From the NCBI RefSeq assembly GCF_014207745.1, contig NZ_JACHJB010000002.1, positions 1,922,001 through 1,986,000 of the forward strand: a stretch of DNA of 64,000 nt, written 5' to 3'. A model generated the notes under the pieces. That model searched no databases. It had not been told where the DNA came from and saw nothing but the letters and a program-made list of their open reading frames with translations. The translations under genes were made by a program, and so were the position numbers. Shown piece by piece: positions 8,228-16,824 of the stretch. This DNA comes from Nonomuraea muscovyensis. Its GTDB lineage: Bacteria > Actinomycetota > Actinomycetes > Streptosporangiales > Streptosporangiaceae. How positions within the stretch are numbered: the stretch's first letter is position 1; every line of letters begins with the position of its first letter.

Positions 8228-9856
8228 ATGACCACCGGCGACGACCGGCCCATGCTGACCACCAGGCAGGGACAACCCGTCTACGACAACCAGAACCAGC
8301 GAACCGTGGGCGCCCGCGGCCCGGCCACGCTCGAGAACTACCACTTCCTGGAGAAGATCAGCCATTTCGACCGCGAACGCATCCCCGAGCGGGTCGTCCA
8401 CGCGCGGGGCACGACGTCGTACGGATACTTCGAGGCGTACGGCAAGCTGGGCGACGAGCCGATCTCCAGGTTCACCAGGGCGAAGCTGTTCCAGGAGCCC
8501 GGTAAGCGCACCGACGTGGCCGTCCGCTTCTCGACCGTGATCGGCGGCCGCGACTCGGCCGAGACGGCGCGTGACCCGCGCGGGTTCGCGGTGAAGTTCT
8601 ACACCGAGGACGGCAACTGGGACCTGGTCGGCAACAACCTGGGCGTGTTCTTCATCAGGGACGCCATCAAGTTCCCCGACGTGATCCACTCGCTCAAGCC
8701 CGACCCCGTCACGTTCCGCCAGGAGCCGGCCCGGATCTTCGACTTCATGTCGCAGACTCCGGAGTCGACGCACATGCTGGTCAACCTGTTCAGCCCGCGC
8801 GGCATCCCGGCGACGTACCGGTTCATGCAGGGGTTCGGGGTCAACACCTACAAGTGGGTCAACGACCGGAACGAGACCCTGCTGGTGAAGTACCACTGGA
8901 TGCCCAAGCAGGGCGTCCGCAGCCTCACCGCGCAGGACGCCGCCGCGATCCAGGCCGGCGACCTGGGCCACGCGACCAAGGACCTGATGGACGCCATCGA
9001 CCGCGGCGACTACCCCGAGTGGGAGCTGCTGGTGCAGGTCATGTCCGACGACGAGCACGAGGAGCTGGACTTCGACCCGCTGGACGACACGAAGGTCTGG
9101 CCGGAGAACGACTTCCCGCCCAGGCCGGTCGGCCGCCTCGTGCTCGACCGGAACGTGTCCAACATCTTCGCCGAGAACGAGCAGATCTCGTTCGGCACCG
9201 GCGTGCTGGTCGACGGGCTGGACTTCTCCGACGACAAGATGCTCGTCGGCCGGACGTTCTCCTACAGCGACACCCAGCGCTACCGGGTGGGCCCGAACTA
9301 CCTGCAGCTGCCCGTCAACCAGGCCAAGAACGCCGACGTCCGGACCAACCAGCGCGACGGCATGATGGCGTACCACGTCGACGGAGCCGGCGAGAACCCG
9401 CACGTCAACTACGAGCCGTCGATCACCGGCGGGCTGCGTGAAGCGCCTTCACCCGGCCAGGAGGTGGGGCCGGTCATCACAGGCCGGTTGACGCGCCGGC
9501 GCATCCCCCGGACGAACGACTACAAGCAGGCGGGCCAGCGCTACCTGCTGATGCACCAGTGGGAGCGCGACGACCTGGTGCACAACCTCGTCACGCTGAT
9601 CAGCCAGTGCGCCCGCCCGGTGCAGGAGCGGATGGTCTGGCACTTCCTCATGGCCGAGGACGAGCTCGGCCTGCGGGTCGGCCAGGGCCTCGGCATCACG
9701 GCCGCCGACGTCGCGCACCTGGAGCCGCTGCCGGGCCAGGTGCTGACGGACGAGGAGCGCCAGCGGCTGTCCCAGCTCGGCAAGAACGGCCCGCGCGACG
9801 TCACCGGCCTGCAGATGACGCACTGCGTTCCCGACGAGAGGGGCCTGCCCGCATAG
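8228..9856 (+). CDS. Monofunctional haem catalase
   Basis: Decomposes hydrogen peroxide to water and oxygen. The 542-residue protein shows the distal histidine in ERVVHARGTTSYGYFE (His58), the distal asparagine in VGNNLGVFFIRD and the proximal tyrosine in SYSDTQRYRVGPNYLQLP. The N-terminal region (DNQNQRTVGARGP) and FDPLDDTKVWPENDFP segment look like clade 1 (plant-like) small-subunit catalases, although clade was judged by eye. The start ATG 8228 has GGAGGG at 8211-8216. It is transcribed divergently from the hydrolase gene; no OxyR/FurA-type regulator is adjacent. Confidence 0.95.
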   Translation: MTTGDDRPMLTTRQGQPVYDNQNQRTVGARGPATLENYHFLEKISHFDRERIPERVVHARGTTSYGYFEAYGKLGDEPISRFTRAKLFQEPGKRTDVAVRFSTVIGGRDSAETARDPRGFAVKFYTEDGNWDLVGNNLGVFFIRDAIKFPDVIHSLKPDPVTFRQEPARIFDFMSQTPESTHMLVNLFSPRGIPATYRFMQGFGVNTYKWVNDRNETLLVKYHWMPKQGVRSLTAQDAAAIQAGDLGHATKDLMDAIDRGDYPEWELLVQVMSDDEHEELDFDPLDDTKVWPENDFPPRPVGRLVLDRNVSNIFAENEQISFGTGVLVDGLDFSDDKMLVGRTFSYSDTQRYRVGPNYLQLPVNQAKNADVRTNQRDGMMAYHVDGAGENPHVNYEPSITGGLREAPSPGQEVGPVITGRLTRRRIPRTNDYKQAGQRYLLMHQWERDDLVHNLVTLISQCARPVQERMVWHFLMAEDELGLRVGQGLGITAADVAHLEPLPGQVLTDEERQRLSQLGKNGPRDVTGLQMTHCVPDERGLPA

Positions 9857-9869
9857 CACGCGACTGCGG

Positions 9870-9902
9870 TTGACCCGTGTGGAGACGGCGTACATTGATC
9901 GC
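9870..9902 (+). promoter_or_regulatory. Leaderless promoter for endonuclease V
   Basis: TTGACC (9870-9875) and TACATT (9891-9896) are separated by 15 bases. The -10 box ends six bases before GTG 9903, the spacing of actinobacterial leaderless promoters. This decides the GTG start over upstream in-frame codons, which lie within the promoter itself. Confidence 0.6.
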
Positions 9903-10562
9903 GTGCGTGTAAACCAGCTTCACCCGTGGCCGACCACTGTCGCCGAGGCAGAGGCCATCCAGGACCGACTACGGCTTCACGTGGAGCTGACCGGGCCGCG
10001 TGCGTTCACGCTGGTGGCGGGACTCGACGTGCACTACGTCGACGACGAGCGGCTGACCGCCGCCGTGGTGGTGCTCGACGCCGCCACGCTGTCCGTCGTG
10101 GAGCAGGTGACGGTGCCCGGCAAGGCCGAGTTCCCCTATGTGGCCGGACTGTTCGCCTTCCGCGAGCTGCCCGCGCTGGTGGCGGCGCTCGAACGGCTCA
10201 CGGTGACGCCCGACCTGCTGGTGTGCGACGGCTACGGGCTGGCGCACCCCCGAGGGTTCGGCCTGGCCTGTCACCTCGGCGTCCTCACCGGCCTGCCCGC
10301 CCTGGGGGTCGGCAAGACACCGTTCGTCGGCGCCCACACCGCCCCGGCTCCGGAGCGAGGGGCGTGGACACCGATCGTGCTGGCCGGCGCGACGGTGGGC
10401 CGGGCGCTGCGCACGCGGGACGGGGTGAAGCCGGTGTACGTGTCACAGGGGCACCGCATCGACCTGGAGACGGCCGCGGAACAGGTGCTGCGCCTGTCGC
10501 CCCGGTTCCGCCTCCCCGAACCCATCCGCCGGGCCGACCACCTCGCCCGCCACCCGGCCTGA
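9903..10562 (+). CDS. nfi: Endonuclease V (deoxyinosine 3' endonuclease)
   Basis: Cleaves DNA one phosphodiester 3' of deoxyinosine, initiating repair of deaminated adenine. The 219-residue protein has the family core: AGLDVHYVDDERLTAAVVVLD with the first catalytic Asp, FPYVAGLFAFRELPAL, and DGYGLAHPRGFGLACHLGVL with the metal-binding Asp and the PYIP-type wedge region earlier. Start GTG 9903 (VRVNQLHPWP) matches family N-termini and the promoter spacing; a longer frame from TTG 9870 is less likely. It stands alone between catalase and a convergent RidA gene. Confidence 0.9.
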   Translation: MRVNQLHPWPTTVAEAEAIQDRLRLHVELTGPRAFTLVAGLDVHYVDDERLTAAVVVLDAATLSVVEQVTVPGKAEFPYVAGLFAFRELPALVAALERLTVTPDLLVCDGYGLAHPRGFGLACHLGVLTGLPALGVGKTPFVGAHTAPAPERGAWTPIVLAGATVGRALRTRDGVKPVYVSQGHRIDLETAAEQVLRLSPRFRLPEPIRRADHLARHPA

Positions 10563-10604
10563 GGTCTCCCCCGCCATCCGGGCCGCGTCTTCGCGACCCG
10601 CCTC

Positions 10605-11021
10605 TCAATCCCCTTCGCCGGGCAGGAGCGCGACGGCCTCCACCTCGACGAGTTGGTCGTCGTAGCCGAGGACCGCCACGCCGAGCAACGTGCTGGGCAC
10701 GTCGTGATCGCCCATGTACTCCCGATAGACCCGCCAGGCCTCGCCAAGATCTTTCTGGCGGGAGGACGCCACGTACACGGTGGTCTTGGCCACGTCCGTC
10801 AACTCGGCACCGGCACTGCGCAGCGCGGTGACCAGGTTGCGCATCACCTGGTGCGTCTGGCCGGCCACGTCACCCACGGCCACGGTCGCGCCGTCGCCGT
10901 CCAGGGGACACGCGCCCGCCACCCAGACGGCCCGCATCGGCACGTCCGCCACGGCCGCGTACGCGTACTCCACCGTCTGCGCCAGCTCGGGGCTCCGGAC
11001 GAGGCGAACTTTGCAGGTCAT
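10605..11021 (-). CDS. RidA/YjgF-family protein
   Basis: Small trimeric enamine/imine deaminase-family protein of 138 residues. Typical RidA blocks are MRAVWVAGACPLD, VGDVAGQTHQVMRNLVTALRSAGAELTDVAKTTVYV and VEVEAVALLPGEGD; the usual substrate-binding arginine of the motif near residue 105 (canonical C/N-I-R) is not obvious, so it may belong to a non-deaminating subgroup. Start ATG 11021 gives the compact family length; a longer frame reading upstream is a shadow of the reductase gene. It lies 86 bases downstream of the reductase on the same strand and may be co-transcribed. Confidence 0.85.
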   Translation of the reverse strand: MTCKVRLVRSPELAQTVEYAYAAVADVPMRAVWVAGACPLDGDGATVAVGDVAGQTHQVMRNLVTALRSAGAELTDVAKTTVYVASSRQKDLGEAWRVYREYMGDHDVPSTLLGVAVLGYDDQLVEVEAVALLPGEGD

Positions 11022-11107
11022 GATTGCCCTCTCGTTGACGATGCAGCAGATCGTAGGGCGGCGATCCTCATGCCGCACCGCGTTTTCCGCGGCCACGGCC
11101 GGAACTC

Positions 11108-11743
11108 TCAGCCGCCGGCGAACTCCCTGGGCGTCAGGATGGCCTGCGCGTCGGCTCCGCCGAACCACAGGCCGATGACGAACACCGCCGTCGCCTCCAG
11201 CAGCACGGCCCGGTCGAGCCCGCCGCCGTCCACGGGGGTGCAGCCCAGGTCCGTGACGAGGGTGCGGACCCGCGACAGGGCGTCTGGGTCGTCGCCGCAC
11301 AGCGGCACCGCGAGGGGGCGGCCGTCGAAGACCGGCGGCGTCATCCGCCACACGTCCACGTGCGCCAGGTTGAAGGCCTTCACGACGTGTGCGCCTGTGA
11401 GGTCCGCGGCCAGGCGGGAGATGGGACGCGTGACGTCGAAGCCCGGCAACTGGTTGGTCACGTCGATGAGGGGCTTGCCCCGCAGGGCCGGGCCGGCGGC
11501 GGTGAGCACCTCCGTCAGACCCTCCGCCAGCACCGCCGCCATGACGACGTCGCCGAACTCGGCCGCCTCCGCCCACGTCCCGTGCAGCACCGGCGAGCCG
11601 CCAGCGGCGGCGGTCATCCGGTCGGCGAGCGCCGCCAGCCTCATCTGGTCGCGCCCGCTGACCATGACCTCGTGGCCGGCCCGCGACCACTGCGTGCCGA
11701 GGGCGTCCGCCATGTTGCCGGCCCCGAGAATGCCGATCCGCAT
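11108..11743 (-). CDS. F420/NADP-dependent reductase-like NAD(P)-binding protein
   Basis: The 211-residue protein opens with a Rossmann nucleotide-binding motif (MRIGILGAGNMADALG) and MVSGRD, and contains PLIDVTNQLPGF, HVVKAFNLAH and CGDDPDALSRV, characteristic of the F420-dependent NADP reductase/NAD(P)-binding family. Start ATG 11743 fits the motif; a longer frame adds 20 residues without support. It is divergent from an HxlR regulator, which commonly sense redox or quinone/aldehyde stress and control such neighbours. The substrate is not known. Confidence 0.82.
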   Translation of the reverse strand: MRIGILGAGNMADALGTQWSRAGHEVMVSGRDQMRLAALADRMTAAAGGSPVLHGTWAEAAEFGDVVMAAVLAEGLTEVLTAAGPALRGKPLIDVTNQLPGFDVTRPISRLAADLTGAHVVKAFNLAHVDVWRMTPPVFDGRPLAVPLCGDDPDALSRVRTLVTDLGCTPVDGGGLDRAVLLEATAVFVIGLWFGGADAQAILTPREFAGG

Positions 11744-11832
11744 GCCGTTCTCCGTTCGTGTGAGAAATTTGCTTACGGAAGGATCGTAGGAATCGCGTCG
11801 CACACCATTCGGTGCCTAACGGAGGATCTACG

Positions 11833-12186
11833 TTGTTGCTCGCCGACTGTCAGGCCAGACTCGCCTTCGATCTGCTGGCCAACACCTGGAACGCCGTCGT
11901 GGTGTGCGCGCTGCGGCACGGCCCGCGCCGGCCGGGCGAGCTGCGGGCGCAGATCGGCGGGATCAGTCCCAAGGTGCTGACGGAGACGTTGCGCCGGCTG
12001 GAGTTCAACGGCCTGGTCGTCCGGCGGGCGTACGCCGAGGCTCCGCCGCGGGTCGAGTACGAGCTGACCGAACTGGGACAGTCGCTCCTGGGCCCGATCC
12101 AGGCGGTCGGGACGTGGGCGCTCGACCACGCGGAGGACGTCCTGGCGGCCCAGGACCGCTGGGAGGAGAGCCTGGCCGGCCCGTGA
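11833..12186 (+). CDS. HxlR-family transcriptional regulator
   Basis: Winged-helix regulator of about 117 residues with the HxlR core: LLANTWNAVVVCALRHGPRRPGEL, GISPKVLTETLRRLEFNGLVVR and VEYELTELGQSLLGPI. Start TTG 11833 is preferred over GTG 11812 because GGAGGA lies at 11821-11826 with six-base spacing. It is divergent from the NAD(P)-binding reductase. The intergenic DNA carries two similar blocks, CTTACGGAAGGATC and CCTAACGGAGGATC, the second overlapping the ribosome site, which may be operators. An inducer cannot be named. Confidence 0.85.
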   Translation: MLLADCQARLAFDLLANTWNAVVVCALRHGPRRPGELRAQIGGISPKVLTETLRRLEFNGLVVRRAYAEAPPRVEYELTELGQSLLGPIQAVGTWALDHAEDVLAAQDRWEESLAGP

Positions 12187-12299
12187 CGCGGGTCAGCCCG
12201 TCCCGCGCGGTACACCGGCCGGCCCCGGGCCGGTGGAAGGCCGATGAGACTCGTCGCGCGGGGCGAGCAGCGGATCGGGGCGCCGGGCGTCTCTGAGGT

Positions 12300-12827
12300 A
12301 TGGAAGTAGAGCTGCTCCCCGACAGGGAGCCACGAGCTCGGGAACGTGTGGACGTCGCGACGATCTTCGCCGAGCATCACGTCGGTCTCGTCCGTCTCGC
12401 CGTGGTCATGGTGGGTGATCAGGCGACGGCCGAGGACATCGTCCAGGAGGCGTTCACCAGCACCCATGCCGGGAGGTCCACGCTCCGCGATCCCGGCAGT
12501 GCCCTCGCCTACGTCCGGTCGGCCGTGCTCAACGGCAGCCGATCGGTGCTGCGGCGCAGGGCGGTCCGGCTGAGGAGGGCCCTGCCGTACGAGCCGCCGG
12601 TCCGGTCTGCCGAGAGCGCCGCGCTGGTGGACCAGGATCGCCAGGAGGTGCTGCTGGCCCTGAGCCGGCTGCCGCGCAGGCAGCGCGAGGCGCTGTCGCT
12701 GCGCTACTACCTCGACCTCTCCGACGCGGAGGTCGCCGAGGTCATGCGCATCGGTGAAAGCACCGTGCGGTCCACGATCGCCAGAGGGCTGAAGGCTCTC
12801 GGCCGAGCGCTTGGGGAGAACAAGTGA
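12300..12827 (+). CDS. ECF-type RNA polymerase sigma factor
   Basis: The 175-residue protein has sigma region 2 (EHHVGLVRLAVVMVGDQATAEDIVQEAF) and region 4 (LPRRQREALSLRYYLDLSDAEVAEVM, then GESTVRSTIARGLKALGRAL), typical of SigE-like ECF factors of actinomycetes. ATG 12300 is the first start; a shorter start at the GTG in ERVDVATIF is possible. Its stop overlaps the GTG start of the following membrane protein by four bases, so the two are made together. The partner takes the place normally held by an anti-sigma factor. Confidence 0.88.
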   Translation: MEVELLPDREPRARERVDVATIFAEHHVGLVRLAVVMVGDQATAEDIVQEAFTSTHAGRSTLRDPGSALAYVRSAVLNGSRSVLRRRAVRLRRALPYEPPVRSAESAALVDQDRQEVLLALSRLPRRQREALSLRYYLDLSDAEVAEVMRIGESTVRSTIARGLKALGRALGENK

Positions 12828-13537
12828 ACGTAGGACAGGCGAACAACCGTGTGGAAAGCCGGCTGCGCGACGCACTCGCCGCGGTGGGGACGACGGTCGA
12901 GCCGGCGAGGTTGCGGCCGCTGATCCCACCGAAGCGGCGCGGGTTCCGGCCGCGCGTGCGGTTCGTGGCGGTGGGCCTGGGGCTGGCGCTCGCGGGGGCC
13001 GTCGGCGCCGTCCTTCTCGCCCCGTCCGAGCGGGAAACGGTCATGGTGGCGACGGGGGCGTCCAGTCTTCTGTCAGGAGGGTGGACGAAGGGCCAACCGG
13101 AGATGGCCGTCTTCCTGTGTCACGACGGCTCGCCCCTGCCCGCGTGCGGGGCCGTCACCGAGCCGGACGGGGGCGGGAGCGATGGGGTGCGTCCGGCGCC
13201 CGCCACTCCGGGAACGGGCATCACGGCCGCGCAGCAGAGCGAGCTGGAGCAGGTCCTGCGCGCGAGACCCGAGGTGAAATCGATCACGTTCGAGGACAGG
13301 CGGACGGCCTACGCGAACGTCCGGCGGCACCTGCTGGACTCCGGCGACCGCAAGCTGGCCGACGCCCTCGCCGTCGGCGACGTCCCCGAGTCCTTCCGGC
13401 TGACGATGAAGCCGGACACGGACTGGGGGGCGGTGACCGACGCCGTGAAGGACATGCCTGGGGTGGCCGCCGTGATCGACCAGAAGTGCGTCGCGGAGCA
13501 GGCCGTCTCGGACCGGGCGCGGTGCACGGCCGAGTGA
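12824..13537 (+). CDS. Single-pass membrane protein with FtsX-like extracellular domain, coupled to an ECF sigma factor
   Basis: The 237-residue protein has a basic cytoplasmic N-terminus, one transmembrane segment (about residues 46-66, RFVAVGLGLALAGAVGAVLL) and an outer domain. The outer part, EMAVFLCHDGSPLPACG, ITAAQQSELEQVLRARPEV, FEDRRTAYANV, VPESFRLTMKPDTDW and GVAAVIDQKC, closely follows the extracellular domain of the cell-division protein FtsX, including a Cys pair. No zinc-finger anti-sigma motif is seen in the short cytoplasmic part. Translational coupling to the sigma gene suggests it tethers or senses for that factor; this is inference. Confidence 0.75.
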   Translation: MNVGQANNRVESRLRDALAAVGTTVEPARLRPLIPPKRRGFRPRVRFVAVGLGLALAGAVGAVLLAPSERETVMVATGASSLLSGGWTKGQPEMAVFLCHDGSPLPACGAVTEPDGGGSDGVRPAPATPGTGITAAQQSELEQVLRARPEVKSITFEDRRTAYANVRRHLLDSGDRKLADALAVGDVPESFRLTMKPDTDWGAVTDAVKDMPGVAAVIDQKCVAEQAVSDRARCTAE

Positions 13538-13594
13538 TGGGCGGCAGGTCGCGCAACGGGTAGCGCTGGAGGCGTTCCCGATCGGCGGCCGGCC

Positions 13595-13613
13595 CCGGCC
13601 TGGGCGAGGCCGG
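13595..13613. terminator. Hairpin between convergent genes
   Basis: CCGGCCT (13595-13601) and AGGCCGG (13607-13613) form a seven-base-pair stem with a five-base loop in the 107-base gap between the convergent FtsX-like and phosphatase genes. A longer alternative pairing with GGCCGG at 13588 is also possible. Confidence 0.45.
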
Positions 13614-13644
13614 TCCTCGCCTGATCGCGGATGTCACCCCTGGG

Positions 13645-14712
13645 TCAGGCGGCCTGCTGCCGGTGCAGGAGGAGCATCGCGGCGTCGTCGAGCAGCGGGC
13701 CGCCGACGTGCTCGACCAGGTCGGCCCGCAGGTCGTCCAGTGCGTCCTGCGGGTCGCGGGACAGCAGCACCTGGACACGTTCGTCCAGCGGGTAGAAGGC
13801 GCCGCCGGGGTCGCGGGCCTCGATGACGCCGTCGGTGTAGAACAGGAGCTGGTCGCCGTCCACGAACGGCACGCGCTGCGGTTTCGGCTCGCCCGGGCCG
13901 AGGGAGGCCAGGCCGAGCGCGAGTCCCTCCTCCGGCGGCTCCACCTTCTGGACGCTCCCGTCGTGGCCCAGCAGCAGCGGCGGCGGGTGGCCGTGGTTGA
14001 GCAGGTGGATGCCGCCGTCGTCGACCTCGGCGAGGATGGCGGTGACGAACGCCTCCTCGTCGAGCTGCCGCTCCAGCGTGGCCTCCAGCCGGGCGCTCAC
14101 GGCGAGCAGCCCGGGCTCGTCGTAGGCGGCCTCGCGGAACGCGCCCAGCACCCAGGCGGCCGTCTCCACGGCCTCCAGCCCCTTGCCCTGGACGTCGCCG
14201 ATCAGCAGGCGCACGCCGTAGGGGGTGGTGACCACCTCGTACAGGTCCCCGCCGATCCGGGCCTCGGCCACGGCGGAGGTGTAGGAGAGGGCGATGGCCA
14301 GATCACCCGCCCGGCGCGGGACGGGGCGCAGCAGCACCCGCTGGGCGGCCTCGGCCACCCGGCGGACGTCGGCCAGCTCCCGCTCGCGGCGCAGCCGCAG
14401 CCGGGCGGCGAGCATGCTGGCGCCCGTCACCGCGGCGATGGTGGCGAGGATCACGTAGCCCTGCCACCGGCCCAGCACGTCGTTGTAGAGCGACAGCGGC
14501 AGGCAGACGAGGATGGCGACGCCGCCGACGACGAAGGTGCGCCGGACGCCGCCGTACACGGAGGCGAACGTGGGCCCGAGCGTCAGCAGCGGCAGGAACC
14601 CCAGCGTCGTGCCCGCCATGAGGTCGATCACGGTGACGGCGGCGATCGCGGCGAAGGGCAGCGCCTGAAGGGTGACGTGCGAGGTGAAGCGGGCGCTCAG
14701 GCGTGATCTCAT
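13645..14712 (-). CDS. Membrane-bound PP2C/SpoIIE-type serine/threonine phosphatase
   Basis: The 355-residue protein has four to five transmembrane segments in residues 10-115 and a cytoplasmic SpoIIE/PP2C phosphatase domain: IGGDLYEVV and LLIGDVQGKGLEAVETA carry metal-binding aspartates, FVTAILAEVDD, NHGHPPPLLL and LLFYTDGVIEARD are later motifs. Such phosphatases dephosphorylate STAS-domain anti-sigma antagonists. The start ATG 14712 has GGTGGGACGG upstream; an in-frame GTG at 14742 is possible. The gap 14713-15008 upstream shows no gene. Together with the HATPase and MEDS-STAS genes that precede it on the same strand it forms a partner-switching set. Confidence 0.88.
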   Translation of the reverse strand: MRSRLSARFTSHVTLQALPFAAIAAVTVIDLMAGTTLGFLPLLTLGPTFASVYGGVRRTFVVGGVAILVCLPLSLYNDVLGRWQGYVILATIAAVTGASMLAARLRLRRERELADVRRVAEAAQRVLLRPVPRRAGDLAIALSYTSAVAEARIGGDLYEVVTTPYGVRLLIGDVQGKGLEAVETAAWVLGAFREAAYDEPGLLAVSARLEATLERQLDEEAFVTAILAEVDDGGIHLLNHGHPPPLLLGHDGSVQKVEPPEEGLALGLASLGPGEPKPQRVPFVDGDQLLFYTDGVIEARDPGGAFYPLDERVQVLLSRDPQDALDDLRADLVEHVGGPLLDDAAMLLLHRQQAA

Positions 14713-15008
14713 CGCCGTCCCACCTTCTCGTCCGGGGCGCACGGACGGGTCTCCACGGAGGCGGGGTACGAGATCACAGCGGCCACCAGCCCATTACACC
14801 AGGTCCGAAACGGCTGCCAGGCCCGCTCCTCAATGAGGTCGGGACCGGTCACCGGTTTCGCGACGGTGGGGTCGCGGTCGCCACCATGCGGAGAGCCATG
14901 ACGGCGGGTGACCGTGAAAGGAAGGGGCGCCGGGGTTCACGGCGCCGTCGAGGCTCGGCCGGGACCGGCCGGACGCGCGCGAGGAGCCGGGTGCGGGGTC
15001 ACGCCTCG

Positions 15009-15419
15009 TCACGACCGGTCGAAGTGGAGCCGGGTGGTGGTGCCGCCGGTGTGACTGTGGCGGCGGACCAGATCGGTGAGCTCGTTGACCAGGAGGAGCC
15101 CGTGCCCGCGCTCGGCGGAGGTGTCGGGGCGGACGCGGCCCGCCCAGGGGTCGGCGAAGTGGCCGTCGTCGTCGATCTGGCAGACGAGCGTGCCGGGCGG
15201 CGCCCAGATCGTGACGGTGCAGCCGGCGGCGGTGTGCTCGAAGGCGTTGGTGGCCACCTCGTTGACCGCCAGCACGACCCGCGCGACCCCCTGGTCGCTC
15301 AGGCCGGCGGCGCGGGCCTCGCTCTCGGCGAAGGAGCGCACGCCCGCCAGTTCCCCGACGGTCCTGAAGGTCCGCCGGTGCGCCCCGGCGGGAGGTGAGG
15401 TCAGCGGCTGGTCGAACAT
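15009..15419 (-). CDS. RsbW-like ATP-binding (HATPase) anti-sigma kinase
   Basis: The 136-residue single-domain protein has the GHKL boxes of RsbW/SpoIIAB-like serine kinases: N-box VLAVNEVATNAFEHT, G1 CQIDDDGHFADPW and G2 RGHGLLLVNELTDLV. Such proteins bind a sigma factor or phosphorylate a STAS antagonist. It lies between the MEDS-STAS gene and the PP2C phosphatase gene on the same strand. No sigma-B-type factor is encoded in this window, so its target is elsewhere; the ECF factor at 12300 is not the usual partner type. Confidence 0.85.
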   Translation of the reverse strand: MFDQPLTSPPAGAHRRTFRTVGELAGVRSFAESEARAAGLSDQGVARVVLAVNEVATNAFEHTAAGCTVTIWAPPGTLVCQIDDDGHFADPWAGRVRPDTSAERGHGLLLVNELTDLVRRHSHTGGTTTRLHFDRS

Positions 15420-15645
15420 CTTCGTGTCTTCCAGGGGTCGGCATACCGGGCGCGGCCCCGGACCGTCGCGGCATCCGCCATGGGCGGATGGCTCCTGAGC
15501 GGGTCTGCTCCGGCCTGCTCGGTCAGGGCCGGGGTGTCGAACGGGTTCGGGCGGGTCACCTCACGCACGGTGCCGGCGACCGCCGCACGGCCGCCGGGCG
15601 ACGGGACGCCCCGCTCGAACGGCCCGCGGGTGGTGCCGGGACCGG

Positions 15646-16542
15646 TCATGCCGGAGTCCCCTCCACGGCGGGCAACCGGTCGGGGGCGGAGCGGGGGGCC
15701 TTGATGGAGTCGATGACGGCCAGCAGCTCCGTCAAAGCGGGGCGCGCGCCCCGCAGCAGGATGCGGCCGCGGCCGGCGGCGATCGCGCCGGCCAGCAGGC
15801 GAGCGGTGGCGACGTCGGCGAAGGTGAGACTGGCCACGTCGATGACGACGGGCTCGGGGCCGTCGTCGGCCGCGGCCACCAGCGGGCCGAGCACGGCGGC
15901 CAGGGCGTCGCGGTTGGTGCGGTCGGCGGCGCCCTCGAGCGACAGCCCGTTGGAGGTGCGGCGAATGCGGAGCAGGGGCTCCCACTCCTCGGCGCTGCCG
16001 GCCCCGGCCCTTGCGGCCCCCGGGTGCGCGGCGCTGACCCGCTCCAGCTCCGCGTGGGTGAACAGCCGCCGGTCGTAGCAGCACAGCGCCATCGCGTAGC
16101 CGGCGGAGAAGATCTGGTTGGCCTGCGCCTCGTACCAGGCCAGCTCGTCCATGTCGACGAGCGGGCGGACCGTCCAGCCCATGTCGGCGGCCACCCGGAG
16201 CCCCGCGTAGCCCTCGGCTCGCGCCTGGTCGATGGCGGCCGTCCAGCCCTTGAGGGCACGTTCGGGCTCGAAGGACCCGCTGGAGAGGAAGGACTCCTCC
16301 GCGGTGGTGACGTGCAACTGGCCCGCGCTCAGCGGCTGTCGCACCTCCGCCCCGTACGCCTGCGCGGCGGCCAGGAAGGCCGTGGGGAGGAAGGTGTCGG
16401 TGAAGTAGAGGACCTTCTGGTGGTGCTCCAGACCTTTGCGCAGGAATCGGACCAGGGCCCGTAGATGACGTTCGTGGTCGTCGAAGGTCCAGCAGACGTG
16501 GTCCCCGGGGAGGAGCCGGTCGACTGTGGTGGGATCTGCCAT
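15646..16542 (-). CDS. MEDS-STAS domain regulatory protein
   Basis: The 298-residue protein begins with a MEDS (methanogen/methylotroph DcmR sensor) domain, recognisable by GDHVCWTFDDHERHLRALVRF, KVLYFTDTF and a C-terminal YDRRLF segment (about residues 10-185), and ends with a STAS domain (about 195-285: LSLEGAADRTNRDALAAVL, PVVIDVASLTFADVATARLL). The serine phosphorylated in typical STAS antagonists is the residue in the DVASLTFAD stretch. In actinomycetes MEDS-STAS proteins sit with HATPase kinases and SpoIIE phosphatases, as here. The ligand of the MEDS part is unknown. Confidence 0.85.
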   Translation of the reverse strand: MADPTTVDRLLPGDHVCWTFDDHERHLRALVRFLRKGLEHHQKVLYFTDTFLPTAFLAAAQAYGAEVRQPLSAGQLHVTTAEESFLSSGSFEPERALKGWTAAIDQARAEGYAGLRVAADMGWTVRPLVDMDELAWYEAQANQIFSAGYAMALCCYDRRLFTHAELERVSAAHPGAARAGAGSAEEWEPLLRIRRTSNGLSLEGAADRTNRDALAAVLGPLVAAADDGPEPVVIDVASLTFADVATARLLAGAIAAGRGRILLRGARPALTELLAVIDSIKAPRSAPDRLPAVEGTPA

Positions 16543-16824
16543 GAACCGCTTCTCGTCATCGGGGGATCGGCGTGACGCTCAGGTTGTGCCCTCGGGGGCG
16601 CCCTCTCCGCATCTCGCCGTCCTTCCACAGTAACAAAGCGCATGACCCGTCACTCCGGTACAAATAGGACGAAGAAGTCTCACCTCGGCGCCCGCCCGCC
16701 CGACGAGGGCGTCCACCGCCGCCGGGTAGTCGGCTCCCACGTACGGCACAGGCGCGCCCGCGTCGTCACGGCCCCACCGACACGAACGGGATGCCCTCGC
16801 GAGCAGCCGGGCCAGTGTGCCCGG

